From NCBI GenBank assembly GCA_900770645.1, contig CAAGKY010000044.1, forward strand, positions 1 through 53,854: DNA of 53,854 nucleotides, read 5' to 3'. A program made the translations under genes and the position numbers. Below the pieces are notes generated by a model. The model saw only the letters and a program-made list of their open reading frames with translations, was not told the DNA's origin and searched no databases. How positions within the stretch are numbered: the stretch's first letter is position 1; each line of letters begins with the position of its first letter. This DNA is from Bacilli bacterium. Lineage in GTDB: Bacteria > Bacillota_I > Bacilli_A > ML615J-28 > CAG-313. This document shows positions 1 through 12,436 of the stretch, in pieces.

Positions 1-407
1 AATAAGTTTAAATTAGTTAAATAAGACGATACGTATAAAACTAGTTTTGTATTATTTTCTTCTATTTCGTATATTAATTTTTGGCTTATTCCATTCGCAT
101 TAAGTATAGCTTGTGCAGCAATTAATACAGATTTTAAACTGCCTTTATATTTTAAAACTTTAGGTAAAACTGAGCAAACTGCTACTAATTGTTTACTGTC
201 ATAATTACGACGCATTTTAAAACCTAATGTTGTTGCTAATAAACTTAATGTTTGTTCATTAGTATTATCAGATAGTGGCAAATTATATAAGTTATCTGAA
301 TTAGTTTTTAAATAATTTAGAACTAAATCGTAGAGACGTCCAATAAATTGGAAGTCTCTAGATTGAGTATAATAAACTTGTGGAGTTAAATCTTGTAATT
401 TAATCAT
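1..407 (-). CDS. Tail/baseplate protein, 3' end beyond the window
   Basis: The first 135 codons of a gene that runs off the left edge. The ATG at 407 begins just below the TAA of the baseplate gene at 410, so the two are almost certainly cotranslated. The visible part (starting MIKLQDLTPQVYYTQSRDFQ) is a soluble mixed alpha/beta sequence without signal peptide or membrane segment. Its opening, with the string LVLNYLKTNSD followed by LPLSDN and LATTLGFK, resembles tail proteins that follow the gp6/J wedge protein in contractile-tailed phages (P2 gpI-like position). No Trp occurs in the visible part. The family is inferred from position and a loose sequence resemblance. Confidence 0.6.
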   Translation of the reverse strand, partial: MIKLQDLTPQVYYTQSRDFQFIGRLYDLVLNYLKTNSDNLYNLPLSDNTNEQTLSLLATTLGFKMRRNYDSKQLVAVCSVLPKVLKYKGSLKSVLIAAQAILNANGISQKLIYEIEENNTKLVLYVSSYLTNLNL

Positions 408-409
408 TT

Positions 410-3400
410 TTATACCCTCGAAGTTCTAGCTATTGTTATACCAGTTTTTAAATAATCTGTATCGATTTCTGAAATAACGAACTTATTATTAATATTATTG
501 CTATCATACCAAGTTAATGGATTTTTTAATAGTGTATCAGTAGATACAAGTGGATTTAGTTCAATTGCAGTACTAGCTAAAAGTGGAGCAGAGTAATAGA
601 AGTCTCTAGCTACTTCTCCATAATTTTTTATATCAAACATTAATTGTTCTAATTCATTTTCACATTCAGATTCTTCTCATAATTGATAGTCTAAAAGTGG
701 ATTAATATCTTTTACAATTCTTAAGTTATCAAATATAATATTTCCGCATGTTCCACATATTTCTAATCGTTGAACATTTGGATGTATTTTAATCATATTA
801 AATCCTCTTTGAAGATTAATATGATTTTGATTAGAAATTTCAGTTTCAGAATTTAATTTTTGTAAACCATCGAATCTAGAGTTCGAGTTATATGCTACAA
901 TTCTAGCTTGAGCTTTAATCTTATTAGTATCATCTGTTGTACTATAGACTTTATCATCAAAAGTTCAATAGAACATAGCTAGTCCAAATGTGTTATCTAA
1001 TAAACTTATAGATAAGTCAAAATCTTTTGTTGCTACGTTAAAACTTCCAAAACCTCCAAAATCTTCAATTAAGCTATCAAGATCTTCTTCTGAAAGTTGT
1101 CCTTCTAGTCTATCAATAAGATTTATACTATTTTTTAAGTTCTTTTTAGCAATAATAAATTCGTCATTTCCAACAAGACTTAGCTCAATAAATAAATTGC
1201 TAGAGTCAATAGCTTTGAATCTAAATAATTCATTATTTGCTCAGTTATTAAAGTTTCCAAATAAGTAGTATGGAGATTGTATTTTTATACTTGTATCCTC
1301 TCTAGGTAAGTCAACAGTTTGGTTACTTAGAACTCGATTTGAGTATAATGTTTTACCTGTATATTTTAGTTCTCCAGATGTTTCATCTTTTTTACCAATA
1401 AATACACCTTCATCACTAGTACCAAAACCAATAATCTTTATTAGATATCTATTAGATTCAGAAATAGAAAATTTCATTTGTTTGTTTTCGTCTGATTCGT
1501 CTATATTAGGTTCACCAATAAATGTATATTTAGTAAATAAACAGTCATTATTAGTATAATTATTAAGTGATAAAGTCGAACCGTCTTTAGTAACAATCTC
1601 ATTTCTTTTAGTAATTTTTAGTCTAAAATCTTTATTAGTTGTCTCGGTAAGCTCTCCATCCACAATTGCACTACTTTGTGTAACGTCTATTTCACTAACT
1701 GCTCCTAAACAAAGAGAATTAGGCTGAATAGTTAAAGGAATGATTCTATTTTCAGCATCTCTAGTAGGTTTTAATTCTATATAGCTATCTTCAAGTCTTC
1801 CAGTAGAAGCGTTAGTATAGAAGACTTTAATTTCATCACCTTCATGTAAAGTTTGAGGATTACCAGAAGACATATTAAAATCTAATCTGCTCTTAACCTT
1901 TCAGCTTAATCCAGGTATATTGATTGTTGGAAGAGTTTTACTACCTCCTTCAGCTAATGTATACTTAGCTGAGGCCACTGGAATTCATTCTGTACTGTCA
2001 ATATCTTTTTCTAAAGATACTACATCTTGATCTGCAGCTCTAGTTTCAATTATATTTCTAGACGCAAAATTCAGAGTGTCACCGCTAGTTAAAGATAAAT
2101 ATTGATTTTCAATTACATAAATAGCTTTATCATCAGAATTTAATACAAAAGTATTTCATGGAATATCAGTTTCTACTCAATTCTGTTCAACAACTTCTAT
2201 AGAAATTTTATCAGATCCAGATGAATTTCTCTTTAGTTGATTAATACCATTTTTTACTATAATCGATCCAGCGCCATAGTACGCAAAATCAGTCTTATTT
2301 TGGTCTGTATAGAATAAGTATTCTCCTTCTTTTAACGTATAAGCATTATTTCCACTTTCTGGAGCGCTTATTTCATTGTCACTATAAACTTCTTCAAATT
2401 TAAATTCTTGAGTATATGCATTTGGGTCATCACTGTTTAACATTCAATATAAATTAATAATTCCGTCAAGTTTTACTTTTGCAACTTCTCTAATTTCTAT
2501 TTGTTCATTTGTTCCTAAAGTAAACATTCCATCTGGGTTTGAAACTTCAGTAAAATTAAAACCATCTTTTTTAGATCATGAGTGCCCAGTTGTATTGTAA
2601 GTTCTACTATTAGTAAGTTCGAAATTTGGACGAATAATTGTTCCTTGACCATAATATTTATTTATAACAGTCTTTGTTTCAACATTATTTTCATCTGTAC
2701 TAGAATCTGTATAATTTATTAATAAATACTCGTTTTCACCTAGTTGATACTCTGAGTTGACCGCAATATGAGAGTTTTTACCATCTCTTCCTAATCCGTC
2801 TCTAGTATATTCTTTTTCTACGTCGCTATCATGAGTGACTGGAATATAGAAATTTTGTAAAGTAGTTGAATTATGTTGAGTATTAACTGTAGTTATTTTA
2901 GTATATCCTTGTCTTAAATTATCTCTTAGTTTTCCTGGAACACTATTTAAGTCAACACCATTATTTTTATAAATTCCACTTAGATTTAAATCATATTCAT
3001 TATTTCTTTTTCCTGTAACCCAATTATCTCAGATTCCTAAAGTAGAGCTATCAAATGGAAGAACATAGAATTCATATGTACCATTTTCGACAGAATCGAC
3101 AGAAGTAGCTTTACTATATCCGTGTTCACCTTGAGTGTCAGCAACTAAAATTTCTCCGTATTCTAATCGTTTGCTAGTAACTCAAGAATTATATATCTCT
3201 TTTCTTTTTATTGCTTCTTCTGCATTTACTATTAGAGATAGTTTTACTAAGCTACTTGAATTATTAATCATAAGCTTATAAAATTTTTCAGATGTATCTA
3301 TTTGAATAAATTTTAAGATTGTTTGCATTGTAGCCGGATAATATGGTTGCTCTTGACTTAATTGATCATTTAGATTAAAATAGTAATTTACATATGCCGG

Positions 3401-5371
3401 ATAAGTAATTGCTGTTCTTAAATTAGGCATTCTAAATTGGATTACTTGATTATCTTTTAGTTTAATTCCATCGTCTTTTTCTGTATATAGACTTTGTGAG
3501 ACTTTAAAATTTGAAACTAATTTTGAAATATATTTCGAATCATCTGGCCCATATTCAACAGAATACTCTGAAGAGTATCTAGTATCTCGATAATCATGTG
3601 CAAAACTATTATCGTAACTAAACGCTGCGATACGACCAGCTAAAATATTTCTTAATACTAATTTATTATACAGTTGTTTAGTTAAAATAGCTTCGTCTGA
3701 ATTAGAATCTTCCATACTAGCTAAAAGATACTCTGAATTATCTTTAGTACAGATCTTAGTTACTAATACTGGGTCATCTAAATTAATATCCTTAATTCTA
3801 GAGTCCGCATTTATGATTTCGTCAACTAGAAGATTATAAGGGATTTCTTCACCAAAATCGATATGTCTAGCATTAAATTTATCAAATATTCTTGTACGAA
3901 TATTTTTTAAGATTTCTCTACCTTCTTCAGAAGTAACTTTTTTATGAGTATAAACTTGTGCTTTTAGTTGTAAATAATTTTTAATGCATGTGATATCATC
4001 ATGACTAGGTGATTTTAATTTATGCGAAATAGTTTTTACTTCATTTATTTCTTTTTCAATTAAAGTATTATTAGATGCATCGTATTTAAATGAGTTATTG
4101 TATTCTCTTTCATCATTTACTCCATAAATAGTTTTAAATGGATATAAAATTAAATCACAGTGATCAATTTTATCTTTTCTTTCAGCATCTTGCAATGATT
4201 TATTTGAATAACTAATTCCATAGTCATTAAAAGAACATAAAGTAATTGCATTATTAATATCATCTCTAATATCTGAGACTATAATGTTTGAAACTAGTGG
4301 AGTAGCACTATTTTCATTCATAGTTAATTGATATATTTTATTCATATAGTCTCTACAAGTGACTAGAGTCTCAAAAGTACCAATAGTTTTTTTATAATTA
4401 TTATAAGCATCATTTAAACTCTCTGGGTCTGAACCGTTTAGCGCAGAAGTAATTTGTTTGACTCTAAAGTTTTCTTCGGACAATTTTTTAATTGGATCGT
4501 CTTCTGCAACAATATTAGTTCATTCTGCTGGAATAGTTAATTTTGATAGATTACCAGCTGATTTATTTCCGTTTACGCCAGATGTTCTAATATATTGAAT
4601 CTTTAAACCTCTTTTAATTAAATGACTAATATCTTCTGGAAATTGAACATAAGGAAGTTTACTCGTAGAATCAATACCAAATTTAAATACTCTAGACCCA
4701 GCAAAGTTAATATTTAAATTATCAACTTTTTCTCAAAGTTCTTCTTCAATATTATCACTAATATTACTAATAAAAATACCATTTTCTGCAATACCAATTT
4801 CAGGTAAAAAATATCTATTATTATCATCTAATTGTCTTAATGAAATTACATTATCTGAATCGCTTTCACATGTAACTAATTCACCTTCGATTGCATAAAC
4901 AGTTCTATAAGGTTCGTTTTTATAGATTTTAAATGATTCTAACGTAACATAGTTTATATCTTCATCTTCGTTAGTTAAATTAACAAATTTAGGAAAATAG
5001 ATACCAGTTGGAAAATCGTTTCAAGATAAGCTCTCTTGCTCTTTAAACTCAATGCGTACCTTACATGTAGCTGATTGATAGTATTTCATACTATAACCCA
5101 TCATTTCAGTTAACTTTCTCATAGATTCTTCTTGCGTGGCTGATGGCATAAATGCTTCTAAAGTATTTTTATCGATATTATAGTTTATTTTATCTGCAAT
5201 CGCTGTCAATGCTTTTAATAATACTATACCTGGGTCTGACTCATTAGTTGCATTAGGAGTCCATCTATCAGAAATCTTACTAGCTAAATCTAAAAGTTCA
5301 GCTCATATTTGATAGTAATCTTTTTTTGTAGGTGAAAGTACAACATTGTTTAATTCTTTATTTGTAATCAT
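410..5371 (-). CDS. Giant baseplate wedge protein, gp6 / J-like (1653 aa)
   Basis: One reading frame of 1653 residues once about 15 TGA codons are read as Trp; I found no in-frame TAA or TAG in the stretches between the standard-code segments. The N-terminus (WTPNATNESDPG at about residue 40, then TAIADKINYNIDKNTLEAF) is typical of gp6/J-type baseplate wedge proteins that join neighbouring wedges. The middle and C-terminal two thirds are beta-rich and unfamiliar, and a CGTCGN zinc-knuckle-like motif lies near residue 1540. The length is more than twice that of T4 gp6, so extra domains or a fusion are likely. An AGGAGAG site lies upstream of the ATG at 5371. It follows the gp25-like gene, as expected for a baseplate operon. 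Confidence 0.85.
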
Positions 5372-5382
5372 TTCTACTCTCC

Positions 5383-5781
5383 TTATTTAATTGTTTCTTT
5401 TTCGTCAAATAATACTAATTGATATGTATTTAATGTAAAATCACTTTGATTAATACCACTAAACTCACAATATAGTTTTCCAGTTTCTCTATCTTGGAAT
5501 ACTAAAATATCTTTTCTTTTTACTTTTATTTGAGGAATAAAAGTAGCTAATTGTGTATAGATCATGTCGATTATTTGATCTTTTAAAACATAATTATTTT
5601 GATTGAATAAGTAATGGCGTAATAATAGCCCAAAATATGGGTCACCAATTAATTCTCCTCGTTCTGATTTTAACAATAGTTTTATATTTTGTTTTGTTGC
5701 TTGATCAGTTTCTGTACTTTTTCATACTTGAGTTGTACTAGATTTTGAACAGAACATTTTAGGAAATTTTATACTTCGCAT
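5383..5781 (-). CDS. Baseplate wedge protein, gp25-like (132 aa)
   Basis: A small protein matching the gp25/GpW wedge family in length and in the central block LLLKSERGELIGDPYFGLLL, followed by a helix and the IPQIKVKRKDI strand. In T4, gp25 sits at the core of the wedge with gp6 and gp53. The ATG at 5781 has a GGGAGGT site upstream; a TTG further in would lose the N-terminal strand. One TGA codes Trp (VWKST). It is the first gene after a late-promoter-like element and lies 11 bases upstream of the gp6/J-like gene. Confidence 0.85.
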
Positions 5782-5813
5782 TAAGCTATTACCTCCCTAA
5801 TAATTTTTCAATG

Positions 5814-5833
5814 TCATATAATTTAGCTTATTA
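5814..5833 (-). promoter_or_regulatory. Late-promoter-like element before the gp25/gp6 operon
   Basis: In gene orientation the sequence is TAATAAGCTAAATTATATGA, one of about ten copies of the same element in the window. It lies between the terminator at 5868-5902 and the start at 5781, about 33 bases above the ATG. Promoter function is inferred from conservation and position. Confidence 0.6.
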
Positions 5834-5867
5834 TTCAGATATATTTAATAAATTTATTTTAACAATA

Positions 5868-5902
5868 AAAAAATACTTGTTAAAAGAAACAAGTATTTTT
5901 TA
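5868..5902 (-). terminator. Rho-independent terminator after the tail hub gene
   Basis: A perfect A/T-rich hairpin with stem AAAAATACTTGTT pairing with AACAAGTATTTTT and a short A-rich loop, followed by a U run in the minus-strand transcript. The TAA of the hub gene (5900-5902) lies inside the stem. Confidence 0.75.
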
Positions 5903-7186
5903 AATCGTATTAGAGTCATCACCAATTATTCTTACTAAACTGAGAGTTGTCTTATAACCTTGTTCATTAATTGAGTCAATTTGTTGAGTAATTAAGTATG
6001 TTCCAGACGCATTATGTTTACGTCCACCAGGAAAAATTACATTCAACTTTAAATAGCTCATAAGTAATGCAGGACGTAATAATCCTTGAACGGTGATAGT
6101 CGCTTTAATTGGATACTTAGTCATTTTTGTTCATCAAACAAGATCTTCTGGTAATGTAGTAGAGAAATCATTTTTTGAAGTAACTGATGGAGATCAGATT
6201 GTTTGTCATTTACCATTATTATCTAGTCTTTGTACATAGTTTTTAGTATTTAGTTCACTAGTATAGTCGTATAACATTGAATAGTTTTCATCTTGGTCAA
6301 TCGAAAAGTTAGTTACAATGGTTCCAGAGTTTCCAAAGCCTAAGTCTATTGTGAAAGCATCATTTCGATTAATTTTATGAGAAATTCTTGAAACTTTGAA
6401 GTACGGTCCTTTTATATTTAGTCCTAAACTTTCATTTATTTTTTCATAAGTTGAATCGTCATGAATTGTAAGTACATAGATGTCTGAATCCACATTAGTA
6501 TTATTTCTAGAGCTCTTCGGAATCATGCAGTTAACTAAATACATAACATAATCTAATGCAGAAATATTTTTTTTAGTTGAAATTTCAACTAATTTATCAT
6601 CTCCAGCAATTAACTTATCAATATTATTTCTATTCATTCCTGTAAATAGTTGAGTTAATCCATATTTACTTGATGATAATAATCGCTTTATCTCTACACT
6701 AGGTTGTTTTAATCCACCAGGAAAAGTTCAGTTACTAGACTTATTTAGAATTGAACTAGATGTAGCATTAATAACATATGTAATAACACTTCCAGTCATT
6801 GAAAATTGTTGAGTAACCTTTGTTATGATTGCTTCTTCGTCTTTAAACGCAAATGAAGGAGTACTCATATCTCCATAGCTAAAAATTATTTTTCTTGTCT
6901 TACTAACCGAAGAAAGAACTTTATCGAAAAAATTAGGATCATCGTTTGAGGTAACTGGATAGCTTACATTTAAAGTATATTGATTTATTTGTCCATTTAT
7001 TTTGGTTACAGTTAAACTTTTCACGAAATTAGGATATTGAACATTATAAATAGCCCCATAATTAAGATCACTTGACAATTTATTATTAGTTGTCTTGGTA
7101 AATACTCCAAAAGTGTAGTTGCCGATTGTCACCTTAATTCAAGGTACTTGAATTCTTGCTGGAGAAGATAATAAATTTCTATACAT
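5900..7186 (-). CDS. Baseplate hub / tail-associated protein, gp27/XkdQ-like (428 aa)
   Basis: The gene is continuous when six TGA codons are read as Trp; there is no TGG in it. The N-terminus (MYRNLLSSPARIQVPWIKV) leads into beta-rich repeats with SYGD and EEAIITKVTQQF strings, like hub proteins that form the base of the tail tube (T4 gp27, XkdQ family). The start at 7186 overlaps the stop of the LysM-like gene by one base, so translation is coupled. A GGAG-type site lies within the end of that gene. It is the last gene before a terminator. The assignment rests on fold-like sequence features and gene order; a tail spike or gp5-like role is less likely because no lysozyme motif is present. 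Confidence 0.6.
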
Positions 7187-7512
7187 TATCGTAATTCTCC
7201 AAATACTATACTATTGATTTGTGGTATTTTTAGTGCTTCATAGTTATCTTTTAGTCGAATAAAGGCATCTTGAATATCATTGAAATAAGCTATTATTCAT
7301 CAATAAGTAGGATTATTATAATATTTCAATGCTATTTTATCTAGAGTATCTGCGTCAACGACTTTGTGAATAGCATATGGTACATTTTTTAATACATTAA
7401 GTCCAACTCCAGCAAATTCTCTATCATCAAGCTTGTGATAGTAATTTGGTACAGCAGAATATCTAGAGATATAGTCATATGAGATATAATTTTTATTTGT
7501 TACACTATCCAT
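7186..7512 (-). CDS. Baseplate wedge protein gp53-like with LysM-type segment (108 aa)
   Basis: Residues about 45-70 read as a LysM-like segment (HKVVDADTLDKIALKYYNNP), followed by two consecutive TGA codons that give TYWWIIAYFN, the usual continuation in gp53/LysM tail proteins. This is another place where TGA=Trp restores a family pattern. The rest ends in IPQINSIVF, the typical last strand. gp53 sits in the inner baseplate with gp6 and gp25. The ATG at 7512 has GAGGA upstream. The stop overlaps the hub gene start. Confidence 0.75.
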
Positions 7513-7515
7513 ATA

Positions 7516-8130
7516 TTATTCCTCACTAAATCCCATATTACTACGTAAGCTTTGTACTACACCCCTAAATCCACCATTTTTAAATACTGTATCTGAGTCG
7601 TATGGATCTACTTCAGCTATTTGTAAAGATAAGTCTGCTTTTGCATATTTGCCATTTGACAAAATAGGCTTTCCATAAGTAATATTTATTCCACTTAGTA
7701 GCACACCTTTCACAAAGATTTCATTTCCTAATCTTAGTGCAATTAGTGGTGGTTCAACTGCTTTGGTTTCTCAGCTATATTTTGGTAAAGCTATTGCTTG
7801 TAATGCATTTAGCATATTGTCTAGATAATCTTCACCGTCTTTTAACTTAACATTACTTCCAGATAAGTTAATATCGTCCATTAAATCTCTGTGAAGTTTT
7901 ATATTTATTTGAACAGTTCTAGGTCCAGCACTACTAAAAGTATAAACTGGAGCTGTTCTTCCTAAAGCTTGAGTATCAGCAAAAGTTGATTGCATACTAT
8001 CAGATACTTCATCTGGCCAAAAGTATAGTTTTCAATATTGTAAACCTTCATCTAAATGTGAAATATATAAATATGAATCATCTAATAATCCATTTAATTT
8101 TCTACTATTTTTACTAATGTCTCTATTCAT
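7516..8130 (-). CDS. Tail tube-baseplate junction protein, CIS-tube-like (204 aa)
   Basis: A 204-residue protein with the core block GRTAPVYTFSSAGPRTVQIN, resembling contractile-injection-system tube/initiator proteins that connect tube and baseplate (gp48/gp54 role in T4). Two TGA and one TGG code Trp. The ATG at 8130 has an AAGGTGGT site and lies inside the end of the 572-residue gene upstream (8-base overlap), so the two are translationally coupled. It ends three bases before the LysM-like gene. The family match is by pattern only. Confidence 0.55.
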
Positions 8131-9841
8131 AAGTTTCTACCACCTTAACTAATGACGGCTCCTCATAAATGTCAGTTTGAGCAAGTGTCATATTCTTATT
8201 ATCTACTTTGAATGTAAATAAATTTTCAACATCTTTATCTACGTATCCTAGAATATCATGATTAACTAAAACATTATTATGTTTTTTATTTATAAAATTG
8301 TAGAATAACACTTGAGCTGTAGGATTTCAGAAAGAGTCTGCAGGAACATCTGTTATAGCTAAAGATGCCATTCTACACGCTACATTCGCTCGTAGAGTAT
8401 TATCTGCAATGTCGTCTATGTGTGTTATATTATTTCCAATCAAATATTCAATAAGTCGATCTGCAAAAGGATAGCTAATTCCAGTATTTGCTTGTAATAA
8501 TTGTAACGGAGTAATTAATTTTTTTGAAATTTTTTCTAAGTCTCCATCTAAGTTTATTACTGTATGATTTGTTTTACGAATATTTTGTTTTTGGCATGTA
8601 CAGTTTATATTACCACAAGTACATTTATTTTTATAGATTATTTCTTTATTTAGAACATTATTTCTTATTTCTGTATTACTTTTTGAATCAAAGCTAGTAG
8701 ATAAGAATGAGTTTAAATAATTTGTATGATTACCTTCAAGAATAGTAATCGTTGATGTATTTTTAATTGGAACTTTAATGAATAATTTTAGAGTGTCTTC
8801 AAAAAGACTTAATCTAGATACTTCATCTTCAGTTAAAGTTTTTATAAAATCGTTTAACTTAGTATAGACCTCTGGTCTACTAAATTGTATAGAATTAAAG
8901 CAGTGATAAGTATTCCTAATAAGTCTTTCTAATAGTTCTTCTTCTAAGTCTTCTTGCTTTCCATCATTTAGATAATGACCGAATGATCCACAAAACATTT
9001 CAATAGCATGTTCGCTAGATAGAGCAATTGTATAATTTTGAAAAAATTTAACTGGAACCATATAAATCTTGTAACGATCATCTAAAGTATTAAATTCAGC
9101 AGTATACCCACTAAATTGAATTTTTGTATTTAGTGTAGAACATACTCGATTACTAAAACAATTATACAATGGCATTAAATTTAAGTTATTATAATCTCTT
9201 TGAAATCGTAAGTAGTCTCCAAGATACTCATGAGTATATGAGTCATATATGTTATTCTTTATAACTAAGTTTTTAGTTCAATTAGTATATTTTTTATTAT
9301 AGACATATGGTGTTCTATACATACTAGTTTTATTTTTTTTGTGAATATTTTCAAAATGAGTTAAATTATTACTTAAACCTATATGACTATCGTGCCAAGT
9401 GCCATCTAAATAGTATTGAATTGCATTATCTTTAATGTATGGAGTATAATTTAATACTTGTGGATACTTATTTAATTCTCAACTCTCTTCAATCGATGGT
9501 ACTTTATTATGAATTTTAGTACTGACAATTAAGTTTAACTCTTGCTTGCTTTTTTGTTCAGCTTCAAGAATGCACTCTCTTCAATTTTGTTTCACTGCCT
9601 TTAATAACTCGTTATATTCTTGTCTAGTTAGTAAATTACTAGACAGTTGAGTGTCTAATTCTTTTTTAACTGACTCGTAGGCATCGTCAATATTTTTTTT
9701 ACTTTCTTCTAGTCTCTTAGACGCATTTTTTGCAAATTCTTGTTGCTCTTTTGTATATACTCTAAATTTAGGTAAATTAAATGTGGCTAATAGTTGCTTC
9801 AAGTATCCAGTAAATATATTATCATTATTAAATTTTAACAT
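8123..9841 (-). CDS. Unknown tail protein with CxC zinc-knuckle motif (572 aa)
   Basis: A single frame of 572 residues with four TGA and one TGG Trp codons. The N-terminal 90 residues are strongly charged and helical (probable coiled coil, KKNIDDAYESVKKELDTQL). A C-x-C-x4-C-x-C cluster (KCTCGNINCTCQ) lies near residue 405 and suggests metal binding. The section after it (LQLLQANTGISYPFADRLIEYL) resembles a helix-hairpin-helix-like helical pair, but I would not rely on that. It sits between tape measure and junction protein, so it is probably a tail or baseplate component. GGAGGT precedes the ATG at 9841. Confidence 0.6.
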
Positions 9842-9856
9842 ATTTTAATTTACCTC

Positions 9857-12160
9857 CTATATAATTCCATTTCCTTGTGTTGTAGACACAGTTTCATAGA
9901 TCTTAACTCGTAATGATGAAGTACCGTCTACGACATCATTCAATAGTTTATAAATACTAATTATATTATCATTTACTTCACTAAGTTTTACTTCTTCTGA
10001 TTCATCTGAAGCTGTTGCTAATTGACTCTTATTATCGTCATTAGCGTCAGACATTGTTTTTTCTTTCACGTCATTTCCGTCACTATTTCCAACTGTCATA
10101 CTTCCAGACTCAGACACACTTGCTCCACCGGCAGTACTTAATCTTGATCCATCACCACGAGTAACAGTCTTAATCTGATCAGTATTGTAGATTCCCATTG
10201 CTCCTAGTAATGGATGCATACCACTACCTAAGCCAATAGCCCCTTTTACTAGACCTGCAAGTATTTTACCCATTCCAGATAGTATGCCACCACCAACAGA
10301 CGCAACTTTCATTAGATCAGCTACAGTAGTATGTAAGTCAACAGTATTACCCATAACACTAATCATTGGAATAGGTATACCACCTACAAGCTCGTCTAAC
10401 ATATTAGAAACTCTTCATGTTGCATATAGTACTGGATTATTTGCGATTCCAGCTGCCGTAGTGTAATTGAGGTTTTCCCATAAGTTTGTCATCATTTCTC
10501 CAACACTCGTACGACCAATAGCAGTCCAAGTCATACTATTCAAATTTTTCATAGCTGAATTATAAGTTATTCCGTTTGAATTGATCGAAGAGATAGATGG
10601 AGCTAGATTTGCTACAGCTTTTAGATCTGACGCAGTTAATCCAAAGACGTTTGCGAATTGTTGTTGTACAACTTTACTTCCTTTAGATTCATTGTATATT
10701 TTTGCTAAATATTCTACCATAGCATTTAATAGTTCGTTAGTTGTATTAGCATTAAGTCCTTCACTCATTATTGATGAAATTGGTATATTAGCGCTATTCG
10801 CAGCCATGATTAATAGATTACTTGCTCCACCACTAGTTAATCCTTCTAGTTGCCCAGCTGCGATCTGTCCTAAAGTATTTCCGATGTTACTTACTGCAGT
10901 ATCAGACATACCTACAGAATAAAGTGAACCTAATCATTTTTGAACTTGATATTCAAAAGAAACAGCAGCTTCACCTGTCATCATAGACATAGCTTCTTCA
11001 ATATTAGACTTAATACCATTAGCTATTTGGCCCATATACTCAGTCGTTTCATACATATTATTTAAAAATTCATTTAATGCTGCTTCCATACCTAAACGCC
11101 CTGCAGTCGTATCTTGTTGTTGAATACGAACTAATCTCAATAACGTTCCATTAGTTGCATCAAATGTTGTAGCGATTTTGCTAGCTAATTCTTGTAAACC
11201 TGCACGTTGTTCTACGTTAAACGCAATACCTTGTTCTACCATGCTTGCGACACGCTCTGTAATTTTGCTTTGTTTAACTAGAACTGATGCTCCAGAAAAT
11301 GATGTAATATTAGCACTCATTAATTCTCAATAAGAACCAAAGAGATTTTTTTGTTTAGACCCATGCAATCTAGTATCTATTACAGACTTATACCCAGCTA
11401 CTGTTTCAATAGTGGAATTTAATTGCTTTACAAGACCCATTACAGTATCTTGTAAAGCTCGTCTTTCTTGTTTTTCAGCTTCAGCTTCAGCTTTTGCGAT
11501 TGTTTCTTCTGCTCTAGCTGTTGCCTCAGCATCAGTTTCATATCGCTCAATTCCTTCAGCGTCTACAATCTTACGTTTCTCATAGAGTTCTTTTCTAGTT
11601 TCTTCTAACTCTTCTAATTCTTCTATAGATCTTGGTCTGTCGAATGTTTTATATAACTTTGCGATACTTTTAGCATCACTCTCAAGAGTTTTTTCTCGAT
11701 CTTTTGCTTCTTTTTTTCGTCTTTTTTCTTCATCAATCGCGATTGCACGATTAGCTTCTCGTTCTTTTTTTATTCTTCAAGTAGCTAACTCTTCGAGATT
11801 TCTTTTCTCTTCTTCGAAACGTTTATCCGCTTCTTCTCTAGAAATTTCGCCTATTTCTCATAAAGCATTTATTTCTTCTTCTTTTTTCTTTTTGGCGTCT
11901 TCTAATTGTTTTGCTAATAATTGCTCATATTGATTCATATAAGCATTAGTTAGCTCATTAATCTGATCAAGCTGCATACGTTCTAAGAACTCTGCATTTT
12001 TAACCTTTAGACGATTTAATTCTTCTTCGAAACCTCTTTCATTAGCTCGTAAACGATTCAGAGCATCTATTTGAGCAGTTAAAGATGATGTTGTACCAAA
12101 ATTATCAGTACTATTTTGTTTATTAGGATTTCCTATTACATTTACACCTTGATTAATCAT
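9857..12160 (-). CDS. Tail tape measure protein (767 aa)
   Basis: A long gene with five TGA and two TGG Trp codons. Residues about 25-200 are very rich in Glu, Lys and Ala and predict a long coiled coil. The middle is Ala/Ser/Gly-rich helix, and residues about 590-660 contain hydrophobic glycine-rich stretches (SVGGGILSGMGKILAGLVKG) able to enter a membrane, a usual tape-measure feature. The C-terminus is acidic and Ser-rich. The length corresponds to a short to medium tail by the usual 1.5 angstrom per residue rule. It lies directly downstream of the gp26-like gene and its frameshift extension, the standard position of a tape measure gene. GGGAGA precedes the ATG at 12160. Confidence 0.75.
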
Positions 12161-12192
12161 TATAATTCTCCCGTGTACTATTTATTTACTAT

Positions 12193-12436
12193 CTACTTCT
12201 TTTGTTGATTTTTCATTTGATCGATGGCTCTTTGTGTAGCTTTTTGTTTTTCATCAATACATTCTATTAAGTAAATTCTATCTTGACAACTTAAATCTAG
12301 CACGTCTGTATAACTAGTATTAAGCTCACTACTAATAAATCAACATTCTTTGACTAATTCTTTATATCTTTTTGGCCCGTAGGCTTTTCCATCTTTAGAT
12401 ATTAGTGGGTCTAAAAAACTCTGATCCGAAGCGAAA
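12193..12436 (-). other. Probable +1 frameshift extension of the gp26-like tail assembly protein
   Basis: An open frame of about 79 codons overlaps the end of the gp26-like gene in the +1 frame and ends with TAG at 12193-12195. It has no ATG near its beginning and no ribosome binding site in front of the only early alternative start (GTG at 12459). Its sequence is gene-like (AYGPKRYKELVKEC, one TGA Trp). Shift-prone sites in the zero frame are TTT-TTT-C at 12439-12433 and CCC-A at 12409-12406, where tRNA-Phe could re-pair with TTC and tRNA-Pro with CCA. A GGAGGAGAGG stretch lies just upstream of the first. This matches the short plus frameshifted-long tail chaperone pair found before tape measure genes in many phages. 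Frameshifting is inferred. Confidence 0.6.

Noticed and set aside
410..5371. Many separate small genes or decayed pseudogenes in the baseplate region
   Set aside because: Every interruption is TGA; with TGA=Trp one gene with one good start results.
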